Assembly (NCBI GenBank): GCA_947503175.1
Contig: CANNCO010000001.1
Location: 1,612,001 to 1,676,000, forward strand
Length of the DNA: 64,000 nt
Direction of reading: 5' to 3'
Origin: an uncultured Paracoccaceae bacterium
GTDB lineage: Bacteria; Pseudomonadota; Alphaproteobacteria; Rhodobacterales; Rhodobacteraceae
The position numbers and the translations under genes are program-made. Positions 34,436 to 45,190 of the stretch are shown piece after piece (position 1 is the stretch's first letter; every line of letters begins with the position of its first letter). A model generated the notes under the pieces. That model saw only the letters and a list, made by a program, of their open reading frames with translations. It made no database searches and was not told where the DNA came from.

Positions 34436-36547
34436 ATGCTGGACGAGTTACCGGACGGCACGGCGCTCCTGCACGGTCAGTACACGATCGACGGTTTCCT
34501 CAACAGCGGCGGCTTCGGGATCACCTACCGCGCCAAGGACAGCCTTGGACGGCTCGTAGTGATCAAGGAATGTTTTCCGGGCGATCTGTGCCGCCGCAGC
34601 GGGACCGAGGTCGTACCCCGCTCCAGTGCCAATGGCGACGAACTTACCGGCATGGTCGATCAGTTCGTGAAAGAGGCCCACAGCCTCGCCGCGCTGAAAC
34701 ACAAGAACATCGTCCATGTCCATCAGGTCTTTGAAGAAAACAACACCGCCTATATGGCGATCGACTTCGTTGACGGGCCGGATCTTCTGGACCTCGTCGA
34801 AACCCAGCCGGACCGGCTGACGCCGGATGAAATCGTTCGGATGACCAGGCGGATGCTTCCGGCGATCAAGTTCATCCACGATCAAGGGCTGTTGCATCGC
34901 GATATCTCGCCCGACAACATCCTGATCACGGATCACAGCGAACCGATCCTGATCGATTTCGGTGCCGCCCGGAACCGCGCGACCGGCTCGGACCGCCCGA
35001 ACGCGCCCCTGAAATTCGTCAAGGACGGCTACTCGCCCCAGGAATTCTATGACGAGGATATCACGCAGGGTCCGTGGAGCGATATCTATTCGCTGGCTGC
35101 AACGATGTATCACGCGGTCTGTCGCGTGGCGCCCATCGATGCGCAGACCCGCGCAACGGCGCGCGAAAAGGGCAAGCCCGATCCCTACCTGCCGCTCGCG
35201 GGCCGTTTCGCCGACTACCCCGAGGGGTTTCTCGAAGCCATCGACACGGCCCTCGCGCTGGTGCCCGCAGACCGGTTTCAGACCGCCGGTGACTGGCTGG
35301 CCAACCTTGCCGCCCGCCCGATCAAGGCAGAGACGCTGCGCGTCCGGCCAAAGACCCGCGAACCCTCGCCGAACCGGCCCAAAAGAGCCGCCCCGCTGGC
35401 CGAACTGGACGAAGCCGGCGTTCGCGCGGGCATCGTCACAAGCGCGCCAGGCTCCGGTGCGAAGAAAACCCGGATCATCATCGGTGGCGGCGTGGCGGCG
35501 GTGGTCGTGATCGCAGCCGCGGTGTTCGGATTTCAGGCAACGGTTTCGCCGGACGGACCGGAGATAACCGCAACCGCCGATCAGCCTGCACCGGTTGCCC
35601 CGCCCTCCGAAGTGGCCGCCGGCACGCCCGATGCACAGGCTGCAACGGAGATTGCGGCGGCAACCCCGGCCACAGCCCCTGAACCGGCCGCTACCGCGCA
35701 AGATGTCGCAATTCCCGCCCCGGACATTGACGGGGCCTTCCCGGCACGCCCGACCTTCGAGTTCAAAGCCGAACCGGTCACCACGCCCGATCCTGCCGCC
35801 CCGCCCGAGAATGGCGGGCGTGCCGTCGCGTCCATCGCGGCGCCGGTATCGCCCAATCAGACAGTCGCGGTCGACGTCGACCTGATCCCGCCCGTGGCGC
35901 CGCAGCCGCGGCCCACCCCGTCCACGCTCAGCGCCGCGCAGGTCGTGGCCTCCCACTGGGATGTCGACATGCCGTTCGAGGAAACGCTGGTTCAGATCCG
36001 GAACGCACACACCGTCGGGATCGCCTCGGTCTCACCGGACGCAGATCTGACGGTTTCCGGCGACTGGATTGCCGAGGGCGTCACGATCTTCACGCTGAAC
36101 GGCGAAACGCTGATCCCCGAAACACCTGTTTCGGTTCATCTTCTCAACACGCTCAGCATCGACCCCGACGGCTATATGCGCGCAACCGTGCGTTACCGCG
36201 AACCCGAGACGGGCAGGATCGACCGCGGCCTGCTCGCCGTTCCCGTCGTCCGCCAGATCGCGCTGGCCGACGGAACACAGCTCGAAGCCCGGGTGGAAGA
36301 TCTGGCCTGGCAGATCCGCGTCAGCGAAAGCGGCAACACCGCCGACGGCGGTGTCCGGCCAGACGATGTTCTCCTCCGCGAACGGGTCACAGGGATCGAG
36401 ATCACGTCGCATGAGGACCTGACGACCGCGTTCGAGCGGCTCGTTGACCGGAATGCGGCAAGCGCCACCTTCGATGCGCGGCGCGGCGGCGAGATCGTTC
36501 AGGTGTCTTTGCCGCTCTCACGACAGGCGGCCGGAATAAGCCAATGA
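34436..36547 (+). CDS. Transmembrane Ser/Thr protein kinase with periplasmic C-terminus
   Basis: A 703-residue Hanks-type kinase. N-terminal cytoplasmic domain: Gly-rich loop GGFGIT (25-30), Lys44 in VIKE, Glu80, catalytic HRDISPDN with Asp156 and Asn161, IDFG with Asp174, and an APE-like PQE at 201-203. All key residues are present, so it should be active. One transmembrane helix follows at about 347-367, then an Ala/Pro-rich stretch (375-500) and a C-terminal periplasmic region whose last 70 residues (GGVRPDDVLLRERVTGIEI) look PDZ-like. It heads an apparent operon with two exported LysM/SBP-like proteins, which suggests it senses a periplasmic or cell-wall signal. Confidence 0.88.
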   Translation: MLDELPDGTALLHGQYTIDGFLNSGGFGITYRAKDSLGRLVVIKECFPGDLCRRSGTEVVPRSSANGDELTGMVDQFVKEAHSLAALKHKNIVHVHQVFEENNTAYMAIDFVDGPDLLDLVETQPDRLTPDEIVRMTRRMLPAIKFIHDQGLLHRDISPDNILITDHSEPILIDFGAARNRATGSDRPNAPLKFVKDGYSPQEFYDEDITQGPWSDIYSLAATMYHAVCRVAPIDAQTRATAREKGKPDPYLPLAGRFADYPEGFLEAIDTALALVPADRFQTAGDWLANLAARPIKAETLRVRPKTREPSPNRPKRAAPLAELDEAGVRAGIVTSAPGSGAKKTRIIIGGGVAAVVVIAAAVFGFQATVSPDGPEITATADQPAPVAPPSEVAAGTPDAQAATEIAAATPATAPEPAATAQDVAIPAPDIDGAFPARPTFEFKAEPVTTPDPAAPPENGGRAVASIAAPVSPNQTVAVDVDLIPPVAPQPRPTPSTLSAAQVVASHWDVDMPFEETLVQIRNAHTVGIASVSPDADLTVSGDWIAEGVTIFTLNGETLIPETPVSVHLLNTLSIDPDGYMRATVRYREPETGRIDRGLLAVPVVRQIALADGTQLEARVEDLAWQIRVSESGNTADGGVRPDDVLLRERVTGIEITSHEDLTTAFERLVDRNAASATFDARRGGEIVQVSLPLSRQAAGISQ

Positions 36548-36642
36548 GCGCTGTCATCTCGCGAAACGCCAAGACCACACGGTCCGGGACCACGTGTCCG
36601 GACGAAAACTCCATTCCGCACCAGAGACGAGGGATCCGGACC

Positions 36643-37695
36643 ATGAAATCATTCGTATCGGCAGCGCTGATATTGGCGTCCGCCGTCGCACTGGCCCCCG
36701 CTGGGGCCAATGCGCAGGAGGCCTGCACGGTTTACCGCGTCCAGCAGGGCGACACGCTGCGGGAAATCGCGGAACGCGCCTATGGCCAGGATGACTATCG
36801 CCTGATCTGGCGGGCCAACGAGGCCGAAATCGGACGGAACCCGAACATCATCACTGTCGGCAGCGTTCTGCGGCTTCCCTGCCTCGATGGCTCCATGCCC
36901 GAAGAGACAACCACCGCCAATCTCGTCCCGGCCGAGGACGCGCGGTTCAGCTTCGTCACCGCGAACGGCTATCTGCCCTATACCGACGAAAGCCTGGACC
37001 AGCGCGGCCTGATCACCAATCTCGTCCAGACGGCAATGCTGCGTGCCGCGCCGCAGGCCCCGATCGAGGTGGTCTTCGTCAACGACTGGTCGGCACATCT
37101 CGAAGTGCTCCTGCCCCGGCAGTCCTTCGACGCAAGCTTTCCCTGGACCCGCCCGGGCTGCGAGACACAGGGCAAGCTGACAACAGTCGAACTCTATGCC
37201 TGCCAGAACTTCATCTATTCCGACCCGTTCTATGAGATCGTCGACGGCTTCTTTTCGCGGAATGGCAGCGGGTTTGAAAACGTCATCGCGTTCGAGGCTT
37301 TTCAGGGCACGACCATCTGCCGCCCGGAAGGCTATCCGACCAGCCATCTGGAGGAAAACGGCCTGATGCCGCCGGCGGTGACGCTGGTTCAGCCGACCCG
37401 GGCCCATGACTGCTTTCAGCTTCTGATGGCCGGTCAGGTCGATCTTGTCGCCCTCGACACCCGCACCGGCGAATATGTCATGCGCGACCTGAACCTCGCC
37501 TTCGAAGTCTCGGAAAACCCACATCTCTACAGCATCCAGCCGCTTCAGGTCGCCTTGCTCGACGCCAATCCGAAAAGCGCCGAACTTATAGAGACCCTCA
37601 ATACGGGGCTCCGCAGGATGCTCGAAAGCGGCGAATGGGCAAGCATCGTTTCCGAGGGCTTGCGTCAGCAGCCCGCGATGTCCCTGGTAAATTGA
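36643..37695 (+). CDS. Exported LysM plus solute-binding-like protein, copy 1
   Basis: A 350-residue protein with a signal peptide (cleavage near ANA-QE, residue 24), a LysM domain at about 29-79 (VQQGDTLREIAERAYGQDDY) that should bind peptidoglycan glycan, and a domain at about 95-340 resembling family 3 periplasmic substrate-binding proteins. No transporter genes accompany it. The start at 36643 follows GAGGGATCCGGA; an ATG at 36544 overlaps the kinase stop (ATGA) but would add 33 unlikely residues before the signal. Paired paralog follows. Confidence 0.8.
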   Translation: MKSFVSAALILASAVALAPAGANAQEACTVYRVQQGDTLREIAERAYGQDDYRLIWRANEAEIGRNPNIITVGSVLRLPCLDGSMPEETTTANLVPAEDARFSFVTANGYLPYTDESLDQRGLITNLVQTAMLRAAPQAPIEVVFVNDWSAHLEVLLPRQSFDASFPWTRPGCETQGKLTTVELYACQNFIYSDPFYEIVDGFFSRNGSGFENVIAFEAFQGTTICRPEGYPTSHLEENGLMPPAVTLVQPTRAHDCFQLLMAGQVDLVALDTRTGEYVMRDLNLAFEVSENPHLYSIQPLQVALLDANPKSAELIETLNTGLRRMLESGEWASIVSEGLRQQPAMSLVN

Positions 37696-37822
37696 TGGAA
37701 CGAGTGCCGTGAGTGACAGCCTGCTCCACCGAAGTGTCAGAGAAATATCGCCACCAGTGCAGAATATTGAGCAACAACAGGCAACTGGCAATCACGAAAC
37801 CCTATCAAAGAGAACCAAAACC

Positions 37823-38917
37823 ATGAAACGCAACATCCTGATTACCAATCTGATTTTGGCGGCGGGTTTCGTCGCCACGACCTTCCCGATGACTGCAAGC
37901 GCGCAAGAGGCCTGCAGCACCTATACCGTGCAGTCGGGCGACCGGCTCAGCACGATTGCCGAAACCGCTTACGGGACATTCGACTATCAGCAGATCTTCA
38001 ACGCCAACCGGAACGAGATCACCAACCCCAACGATCTCGACGTCGGCACCGTCCTGCAGCTTCCCTGCGAGGATGGCAGCCTGCCGAACGCCGCCTCGCC
38101 GCTCGAAGTGATCGCCCAGCAGGAAGCCATCCAGGAGAATCGCGCAACCGCGACAAGCCAGTTCGAGCCGCCGATCAAGATCGTCAGCGCGAACGGCTGG
38201 GCTCCATTCGTGGGCGAGGACCTTAACGGGGGCGGTATGCTGGTGCGTCTGGCCACCACCGCGCTGAACCGCGGCGGCAACTCGCGCGAATACAGCGTCG
38301 ATTTCGTCGATGACTGGGGCTCGCACCTGGCGACGCTCCTCCCGATCGGCGCCTTCGACATCTCGATCGCCTGGTATCTGCCGGACTGCTCGAAGATCGA
38401 CCTTCTGTCGGAAACCATGGCCAAGCGCTGCACCGAACTGGACGGCTCGCTGCCGATCTATGAAACCGTGGTCGGCTTCTTCACCATGCCCGGCAACGAA
38501 TATGCCGAGGTGCGCAACTACACCGATTACGCTGGCGCCCGCATCTGCCGCCCCGAGGGTTGGTTCACCTTCGACCTCGAAGAACAGGGCCTGATCACCC
38601 CGGTTGTTGAGATGGTCACCCCGAACTCCGTCGCCGACTGCTTCGAGATGATGCAGGCCGGCGACGTCGACGTGGTCCCGCTCGAGATCGAAAGCGTCGC
38701 CGCCACCGTGCGCGATCTCGGCATCGAAGGCGAGGTCGTCCAGAACCCCTATCTGACGAACCTCCTTCAGATGAGCTTCGTGACCCACAAGACGAACCCG
38801 CGCGGCCGCGTCTACATCGCCATGCTCAACCGCGGCCTGACCGAGATGCGCGAAACCGGCGAATGGTACGCGATCATTTCCAACAGCCTGGCCGAGTTCA
38901 ACAACCTGACGAACTGA
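37823..38917 (+). CDS. Exported LysM plus solute-binding-like protein, copy 2
   Basis: A 364-residue paralog of the preceding protein with the same plan: signal peptide (cleavage near ASA-QE, residue 27), identical mature start QEAC, LysM at about 33-82 ([20 protein letters not shown]), and an SBP-3-like domain at about 110-355. The pair arose by tandem duplication and then diverged. The start at 37823 follows an AAAGAG stretch; the longer frame from 37709 is less protein-like. A terminator closes the locus downstream. A role as ligand sensor for the upstream kinase is inferred from position only. Confidence 0.8.
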   Translation: MKRNILITNLILAAGFVATTFPMTASAQEACSTYTVQSGDRLSTIAETAYGTFDYQQIFNANRNEITNPNDLDVGTVLQLPCEDGSLPNAASPLEVIAQQEAIQENRATATSQFEPPIKIVSANGWAPFVGEDLNGGGMLVRLATTALNRGGNSREYSVDFVDDWGSHLATLLPIGAFDISIAWYLPDCSKIDLLSETMAKRCTELDGSLPIYETVVGFFTMPGNEYAEVRNYTDYAGARICRPEGWFTFDLEEQGLITPVVEMVTPNSVADCFEMMQAGDVDVVPLEIESVAATVRDLGIEGEVVQNPYLTNLLQMSFVTHKTNPRGRVYIAMLNRGLTEMRETGEWYAIISNSLAEFNNLTN

Positions 38918-38940
38918 CGGCCCGTCCACGCGAAGGAAAG

Positions 38941-38971
38941 GGCCGCCCGTCAGACCGAGGGGCGGCCTTTT
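38941..38971 (+). terminator. Rho-independent terminator after the LysM/SBP pair
   Basis: Stem GGCCGCCC (38941-38948) with GGGCGGCC (38960-38967), followed by a T-rich run TTTTCC. It ends the kinase operon 24 bp after the last stop. Confidence 0.82.
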
Positions 38972-39012
38972 CCTTTGCAAAGCGCGCATGTCTGGAGAGG
39001 TGGTAAAAGCAG

Positions 39013-39089
<77 letters not shown>

Positions 39090-39130
39090 CTGACGCTCCT
39101 ATAGCGGCCCTGCCCTGCCCCCGCAAGCGC

Positions 39131-40350
<1,220 letters not shown>

Positions 40351-40351
<1 letters not shown>

Positions 40352-40953
40352 CAAATGCCTCCTCCTTGAGGCGTCGGCATCTGGATGCCGAAGATCGCCA
40401 GTATCAGCATCAGGCCGAACGAGATCGCAAAGCCGGATACGAGGATCATCACAAAGACCTGCATAAGCGAGGTAAAGCCGTGAAGCACGGCCACGAAATT
40501 CGTCAGAAGCCAGAAGAACAGGGCCAGCGCCAGAATCCCGATGATCCCGGCCAGGGGCGGCATGATCAGCAGCGCCGTGGTCTGAAACACCTGGATCACC
40601 ACCATGATGAACTGCAGCCACGACATCAGCAAAAGCGATTCCTCGAAACTGCCGGTGCCGCCCATGGCGCGGCCGATCCGGTATACCGCGACAATCATCA
40701 CCACCAGCAGGAACAACTGCAACGCGCCTGCCACGATGGGATTGGCCAGAAGGCCGGTGATCTGCATCTCGCTGGTGGCGGCGATCAGCCCTGTAATCTC
40801 TGCCAGCATCACCGACAGAACAACCACAAGCGCCATGATCAGCCACAGCGCATCGCGCGGCACACCCAGCGCAAGCACCTCTTCGGCGCCCTCGCGCGGG
40901 TTGCGCAGGGATCGTCCGACCATCATCAGAAGCTGGTTCAACGAGGGCATCAT
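40351..40953 (-). CDS. Yip1-like membrane protein
   Basis: A 200-residue protein with five hydrophobic helices and an N-terminal LNQLLMMVGRSLRNPREG, similar to bacterial Yip1-domain proteins. The start at 40953 overlaps the preceding gene stop as ATGA, and the stop overlaps the sufS ATG, so it is tightly coupled inside the suf operon. A role in Fe-S assembly is not known; it may be a passenger. Confidence 0.7.
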
Positions 40954-41444
40954 ACCGGGTCTCTCGACTTTTCGATCTGCCACAGTCCTGCGCCCCAAAA
41001 CACGGCAAATGCAAGCCCCGCAATCGTCGCGGTCAGCGTCGCGGCGGGACCCGGCCCAATGAACCCCAGAACCAGCCCGTTCAAAAGCCACAAGGGCGCC
41101 GCCGCAAGGGCCGCCCAGAACAGCGCCAGACGCGCCCCGAACCACGTTCCCTGCCCGCCCAACAGCCGGGCAATCAGCCGGGGCAGCGGCGCGATCAGAT
41201 AGAAAACCAGCGGCATGATGAACAGCCATCCCAAAAGCGCCCCACTCAACCGCGCCTGTAACGGAATCGTCGGGTCCTCGAAGGCCAGCCGCGACAGGCG
41301 CGGCCATTGCGCGACGAACATCAGGGCACAGGCCGCCAGCAGGATCGCAAGCGCATGGGCCTCGGTCGCACCCCGGCTCAGACGCTCGCGCAGCACACGG
41401 CCCGGCGCACGATAGGTGCGCGCGATATCACTGGTCACGCTCAA
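40950..41444 (-). CDS. Membrane protein in the suf operon (164 aa)
   Basis: Four hydrophobic helices, about 164 residues, starting MSVTSDIARTY. No known family is firmly recognised; the helical plan recalls Yip1-like proteins, and it overlaps the following Yip1-like gene by 4 nt. It lies 3 bp downstream of sufD's stop, in the same direction. Confidence 0.65.
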   Translation of the reverse strand: MSVTSDIARTYRAPGRVLRERLSRGATEAHALAILLAACALMFVAQWPRLSRLAFEDPTIPLQARLSGALLGWLFIMPLVFYLIAPLPRLIARLLGGQGTWFGARLALFWAALAAAPLWLLNGLVLGFIGPGPAATLTATIAGLAFAVFWGAGLWQIEKSRDPV

Positions 41445-41447
41445 CGT

Positions 41448-42734
41448 TTACCGGTGGCGTTGCAGCCAGCCCTCAAGACGCGACATGATCTCGGCCGCGA
41501 TGGCGTCATCCTCGATCTCGTCGATGGCCTCGGCCACGAAGGCAAGGGTCAGCAAGTCTTGCGCCAGTGACTTCGGTATCCCGCGGGCACGCAGATAGAA
41601 CAGCGCCGTCTCGTCGATCGCCCCCGAGGTCGAGCCATGGGAACAGGCCACGTCATCGGCATAGATCTCCAACTCGGGCTTGGCCAGAAACTGGCTGTCC
41701 TCGTCCAGCAAAAGCGCCTGACTGATCTGGTAGCCATCGGTTTTCTGCGCACCCGGTTTCACCAGGATCTTGCCCTGGAAAACGCCCGTCGCACCGTTCC
41801 GAAGCACCTTCTTGAACACCTGCCGGCTTTCACAATCCACCGCGTCATGGGTGATGAACACCGTGTCGTCATGGTGGAAATCGCCATCGCCCAGCGCGGC
41901 GCCGGCCACGTGGACAACCGAATTGTCGCCGGTGATTTCGATGAACTGCTCGTTCCGGGTCAGAACGCCGTTGGCCGTCAGGGTAAAGCTTTTATAGGTG
42001 CTTTCCTTGCCCACCCGCGCGAACATATGCGTCACCGCACGCCGCTCATGGTCGCGACCCTGTGCGCGGATATGGTGGAACGCGCCGCCGTCGGCCACGT
42101 CGACCTCCATGCACTTGTTGAACCGCGCCGCCGCCGGGCCGTTCTCCAGCACCGTCAGTTCCGCGCCTTCCTCGACCCGGATCACATGGTGCAGGGTCGC
42201 GTCCGACGTGGTGTTGCGATGCAGATAGACCAGCGACACGGGCTTTTCCGCCTTCCCCGTCGCCCGGATCAGAACACCATCGGTCGCGGTCGCGGTGTTG
42301 AGCGCCGCGAGGGGCCGCTGGACCGGCACCTGACCGCGCGCTTCCAGCGTGCCGTACAGATCCTTGGCCCAGTGGATATCGGTGGCAGACGCTTCGGCCA
42401 GCCGGCTGATCTCAAGCCCCGCCGCCACGGGGTCGTCCGACGCCTCGGCATCGAACACGCCGTCCACGAAAACCAGCTTCACCCGGTCGATCACATCGTA
42501 AAGCGGCCCGTAATCGGTGCTGATGAACACCGCCGCCTCGGGCGCCTCGGGCAGGATCAGATCGGCGGGGTTCGTGAACCGCCAGTATTCGTCGCGCCGC
42601 CCCGGCAGGCCCATCGCCCTCAGCCGCGCCAGCGCATCCTCGCGCGCCGCCTTGGCCCATGCCGCGCCGTCCGGCACCGGCAGCGCGGCCAGCCGCGCCT
42701 CGGTTGCGTCCAGTTTCGCTTGCGGCAGGGCCAT
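41448..42734 (-). CDS. sufD: Fe-S cluster assembly protein SufD
   Basis: A 428-residue SufD, partner of SufB and SufC in the SufBC2D scaffold. The C-terminal part carries the SUF family block VACSHGSTSGAIDETALFYLRARGI. The ATG at 42734 shares a base with the sufC stop (TGATG), so translation is coupled; a GTG one codon earlier is also possible. Length is typical. Confidence 0.94.
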   Translation of the reverse strand: MALPQAKLDATEARLAALPVPDGAAWAKAAREDALARLRAMGLPGRRDEYWRFTNPADLILPEAPEAAVFISTDYGPLYDVIDRVKLVFVDGVFDAEASDDPVAAGLEISRLAEASATDIHWAKDLYGTLEARGQVPVQRPLAALNTATATDGVLIRATGKAEKPVSLVYLHRNTTSDATLHHVIRVEEGAELTVLENGPAAARFNKCMEVDVADGGAFHHIRAQGRDHERRAVTHMFARVGKESTYKSFTLTANGVLTRNEQFIEITGDNSVVHVAGAALGDGDFHHDDTVFITHDAVDCESRQVFKKVLRNGATGVFQGKILVKPGAQKTDGYQISQALLLDEDSQFLAKPELEIYADDVACSHGSTSGAIDETALFYLRARGIPKSLAQDLLTLAFVAEAIDEIEDDAIAAEIMSRLEGWLQRHR

Positions 42735-43489
42735 CACGCCACCTCCGCAAGGATATCGGCATAGCCGTTGTTCTCGACTTCCAGCGCCAGTTCCGGCCCG
42801 CCGGTTTTCACGATCTTCCCATCCGCCATGATATGCACAACATCAGGTTTGATATGATCCAGAAGCCTTTGATAATGAGTGATAACCAGGAAACCCCGGC
42901 CCGCATCCCGCAGCGCGTTCACGCCATCGGCCACCAGCTTCATCGCATCCACGTCAAGGCCACTGTCGGTCTCGTCCAGAATGCACATCTTCGGCTCCAG
43001 CATCGCCATCTGCAGGATCTCGTTCCGCTTCTTCTCACCGCCCGAGAAGCCCACGTTCACGGCCCGCTTCAGCATATCGGCATCGATCTTGAGATCCTTC
43101 GCCTTCGCCCTGATTTGCTTCAGAAAATCGGCAGCGCTCACCTCGTCTTCGCCACGCGCCTTGCGCTGTGCGTTCACCGCCGTACGCAGGAATGTCATGT
43201 TGCCCACGCCCGGAATTTCGACCGGGTACTGGAACGCCAGAAACAGGCCCGCCGCCGCGCGCTCTTCCGGTTCCATATCAAGGATATCGGCCCCTTCCAG
43301 CGTGGCCGACCCTTCCGTCACCTCGTACCCGTCGCGGCCGGACAACACATAGGACAGGGTCGACTTGCCCGACCCGTTCGGGCCCATGATGGCATGGACC
43401 TTGCCCGCGTGGACCTCCAGATCGACGCCTCTCAGGATTTGCTTGTCCTCTTCTTCAAGCGATACGTGCAGGTTCTTGATGTTCAGCAT
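42734..43489 (-). CDS. sufC: Fe-S cluster assembly ATPase SufC
   Basis: A 251-residue ABC-type ATPase of the SufBC2D complex. Walker A GPNGSGKST, signature FSGGEKKR and Walker B CILDETDSG are present in order. The length is typical and the gene lies between an inserted 184-aa membrane-protein gene and sufD. A weak GAGGAAG lies upstream of its ATG. Confidence 0.96.
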   Translation of the reverse strand: MLNIKNLHVSLEEEDKQILRGVDLEVHAGKVHAIMGPNGSGKSTLSYVLSGRDGYEVTEGSATLEGADILDMEPEERAAAGLFLAFQYPVEIPGVGNMTFLRTAVNAQRKARGEDEVSAADFLKQIRAKAKDLKIDADMLKRAVNVGFSGGEKKRNEILQMAMLEPKMCILDETDSGLDVDAMKLVADGVNALRDAGRGFLVITHYQRLLDHIKPDVVHIMADGKIVKTGGPELALEVENNGYADILAEVA

Positions 43490-43571
43490 TTCTTCCTCTT
43501 TCAGACATGACGAAACGGGGCGCCCGCGCCAATGCGAGGCCCCGAAATCCGGGTTGTTAATGTTTCAGGTT

Positions 43572-44126
43572 CTAGGTGCCGAAGGCGTCCAGCGCGTCCA
43601 GTCCGCCCAAGGCGTCCAGAGCGTTCGGCATGGTCTGCATATCGGCCACGTATTCGGGCGAAAACACCGCCGCAAAGGCGTCGGGCGCGCGTTCCACCAG
43701 CATCGTTTCGCCCAGCATCACGGCCAGAAAGCCCGCGACCAGCGCGACACAGCGAAGCCCGTGCCCCATCCGGAACGACCAGGCCAGGATCGTGGCCAGC
43801 ACCGCGGCGATCACCCAGTCGGCGGAGACGGCGAAAAGCTCGGCATATTGCGCGGGCACCATCTCGGGCTGCGCCTGAATGTGGTACGATCCGGCGCGTC
43901 CGGCCAGCATCGACACCGCGCCCACGACCACCGCAAAGGGCAAGAGAATCAGCTCTTTCAGAAAGCTTCCGCGCGGCTTCCTGTTTTTCGAGGGCTGGGT
44001 GTATTGCACACCGCCCGCCTCGGCCGGACCTGCATAGATGGTTCCTTGGGTGTTCGGGCCACCCTTCTGAATTCGGTGAATGCGATCGACAAAGTCTCTG
44101 CGCTGCAATTCCGCCATGCGGGTCAT
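43572..44126 (-). CDS. Membrane protein of unknown function in the suf operon (184 aa)
   Basis: A cytoplasmic N-terminus of about 60 residues with polar, Lys/Arg-rich sequence, then three hydrophobic segments and a C-terminal ADMQTMPNALDALGGLDALDAF. No family recognised. The ATG at 44126 follows GGGGA about 9 nt upstream. It stands between the YbjQ-like gene and sufC. Confidence 0.65.
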   Translation of the reverse strand: MTRMAELQRRDFVDRIHRIQKGGPNTQGTIYAGPAEAGGVQYTQPSKNRKPRGSFLKELILLPFAVVVGAVSMLAGRAGSYHIQAQPEMVPAQYAELFAVSADWVIAAVLATILAWSFRMGHGLRCVALVAGFLAVMLGETMLVERAPDAFAAVFSPEYVADMQTMPNALDALGGLDALDAFGT

Positions 44127-44326
44127 GCGTCAAATCCCCATTCCTAAACCGGAACTTTCGTGCCAGCGCACTGTGTCCAAACAAAGGCATCGGAAAGGAG
44201 TTTTGGGTCCGTAAATCGGCAAATTCCGTGAACAATGCGCGCAAATGCCGCCGGTCGTCGCGATTTCGCGCACGATTCCGGGCCGGTTTCGCGCCCTGTT
44301 TCCCGATTTGCGGCACCGCACCCATG

Positions 44327-44638
44327 TCAGACCACCGACACCGCCGTACCCGAGGCGGAAACCATCAGCATGTTGTTGATCACCTCGTAATCCAGATCGA
44401 CGCCGACGACCGCATTGGCCCCCTTGGCCGCCGCCCGATCCTCAAGCTCGTTGAGCGCGATGGTCCGCGCCTTGCCCAGCTCTTCCTCGTAAGCGCCAGA
44501 CCGGCCGCCCAGGATATCGGTGATGCCCGCGAACAGATCCCGGATCACATTGGCACCCAGAATCGCCTCGCCCACGACAACCCCGTGGTAATCCTTGATG
44601 GTCATCCCCTCGATCGAGGGCGTGGTCGTGATGATCAT
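44327..44638 (-). CDS. YbjQ/DUF74 family protein
   Basis: A 103-residue protein with the family blocks [26 protein letters not shown] and [14 protein letters not shown]. YbjQ-like proteins form pentamers of unknown function; 'heavy-metal-binding' is an old family label. It is read within the suf transcript. Confidence 0.88.
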   Translation of the reverse strand: MIITTTPSIEGMTIKDYHGVVVGEAILGANVIRDLFAGITDILGGRSGAYEEELGKARTIALNELEDRAAAKGANAVVGVDLDYEVINNMLMVSASGTAVSVV

Positions 44639-44666
44639 AGCAGTCTCTTTCTCAAACCCTGCGCCG

Positions 44667-44727
44667 CCCCGGCCCCCGCGCCGGGGCCTCCGGCCCGTCG
44701 CAAGAGGTCCCGGGTCGGGCCCGGGAC
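44667..44727. repeat. Two GC-rich palindromes
   Basis: The first is CCCCGGC (44667-44673) with GCCGGGG (44680-44686), and the second GTCCCGGG (44707-44714) with CCCGGGAC (44720-44727). Neither has a T tract. A related palindrome is at 49834-49856. They look like dispersed REP-type elements common between genes in GC-rich alphaproteobacteria. Confidence 0.5.
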
Positions 44728-44756
44728 GGCAAAACGCCCATCATGGCGCGCGGGCG

Positions 44757-44945
44757 TCATTTGTCCTTCCCCCGCCAGCGCCCCAGCACGGTCTGCGCAA
44801 ACACACTGCCCAGAAACCCGCTGGCGAAACTGATCCCGATCACCTGATTGCGCATCAGCATATCCGTCGCATAGTCGATGAAGACGGCGAACGCCGAGCA
44901 AAAAATGCCGGTAAGAACGGCTGTCAGTAGGATCGGACGGATCAT
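44757..44945 (-). CDS. Small membrane protein in the suf operon (62 aa)
   Basis: Two hydrophobic helices (AVLTGIFCSAFAVFIDYA and VIGISFASGFLGSVFAQ) and a basic C-terminus RWRGKDK. It overlaps the stop of the preceding 63-aa gene as ATGA, which supports real translation. No family recognised. Confidence 0.6.
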   Translation of the reverse strand: MIRPILLTAVLTGIFCSAFAVFIDYATDMLMRNQVIGISFASGFLGSVFAQTVLGRWRGKDK

Positions 44946-45133
44946 TCCGTGTCTCGTCTTATTTTCTGACCGACCCAGTCAAGGGCTGCCATCATCCCAA
45001 GCAAAAGATAGCACGTAACGATCCCGCCGAAAAAGAAGATCACGTCTGGAGCGTCAGTTAGGCCTAACATCCAAGGGATCGCCGCATACCCAAAGCCCAC
45101 GAAAAGGGCAAAGATATGTGTCCAATAACCCAA
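44942..45133 (-). CDS. Small membrane protein in the suf operon (63 aa)
   Basis: Two hydrophobic helices and an amphipathic end WVGQKIRRDTE. It starts with TTG at 45133 after GAGG; the site lies within the vestigial sufB-like end just upstream. It is coupled to the next 62-aa gene. Function is unknown; the pair may work as a unit. Confidence 0.55.
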   Translation of the reverse strand: MGYWTHIFALFVGFGYAAIPWMLGLTDAPDVIFFFGGIVTCYLLLGMMAALDWVGQKIRRDTE

Positions 45134-45138
45134 CAGAG

Positions 45139-45189
45139 TTACCTCGCAGTCCCTTCAAACGAAATCGCCGCCAACTGCTGCGTTTCCAT
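45139..45189 (-). pseudogene. Duplicated vestige of the sufB 3' end
   Basis: The minus strand reads METQQLAAISFEGTAR-stop, against [16 protein letters not shown]-stop at the true end of sufB. The first 42 bases match at 34 positions, many differences being silent. It is a partial copy, about 370 bp downstream of the original, with the 106-aa gene between the two. It now supplies the GAGG ribosome site of the 63-aa gene. Confidence 0.6.
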
Positions 45190-45190
45190 A

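Noticed and set aside
34448-36010. 520-aa open frame on minus opposite the kinase
   Set aside because: Glycine/arginine-rich shadow of the kinase gene without motifs or ribosome site.
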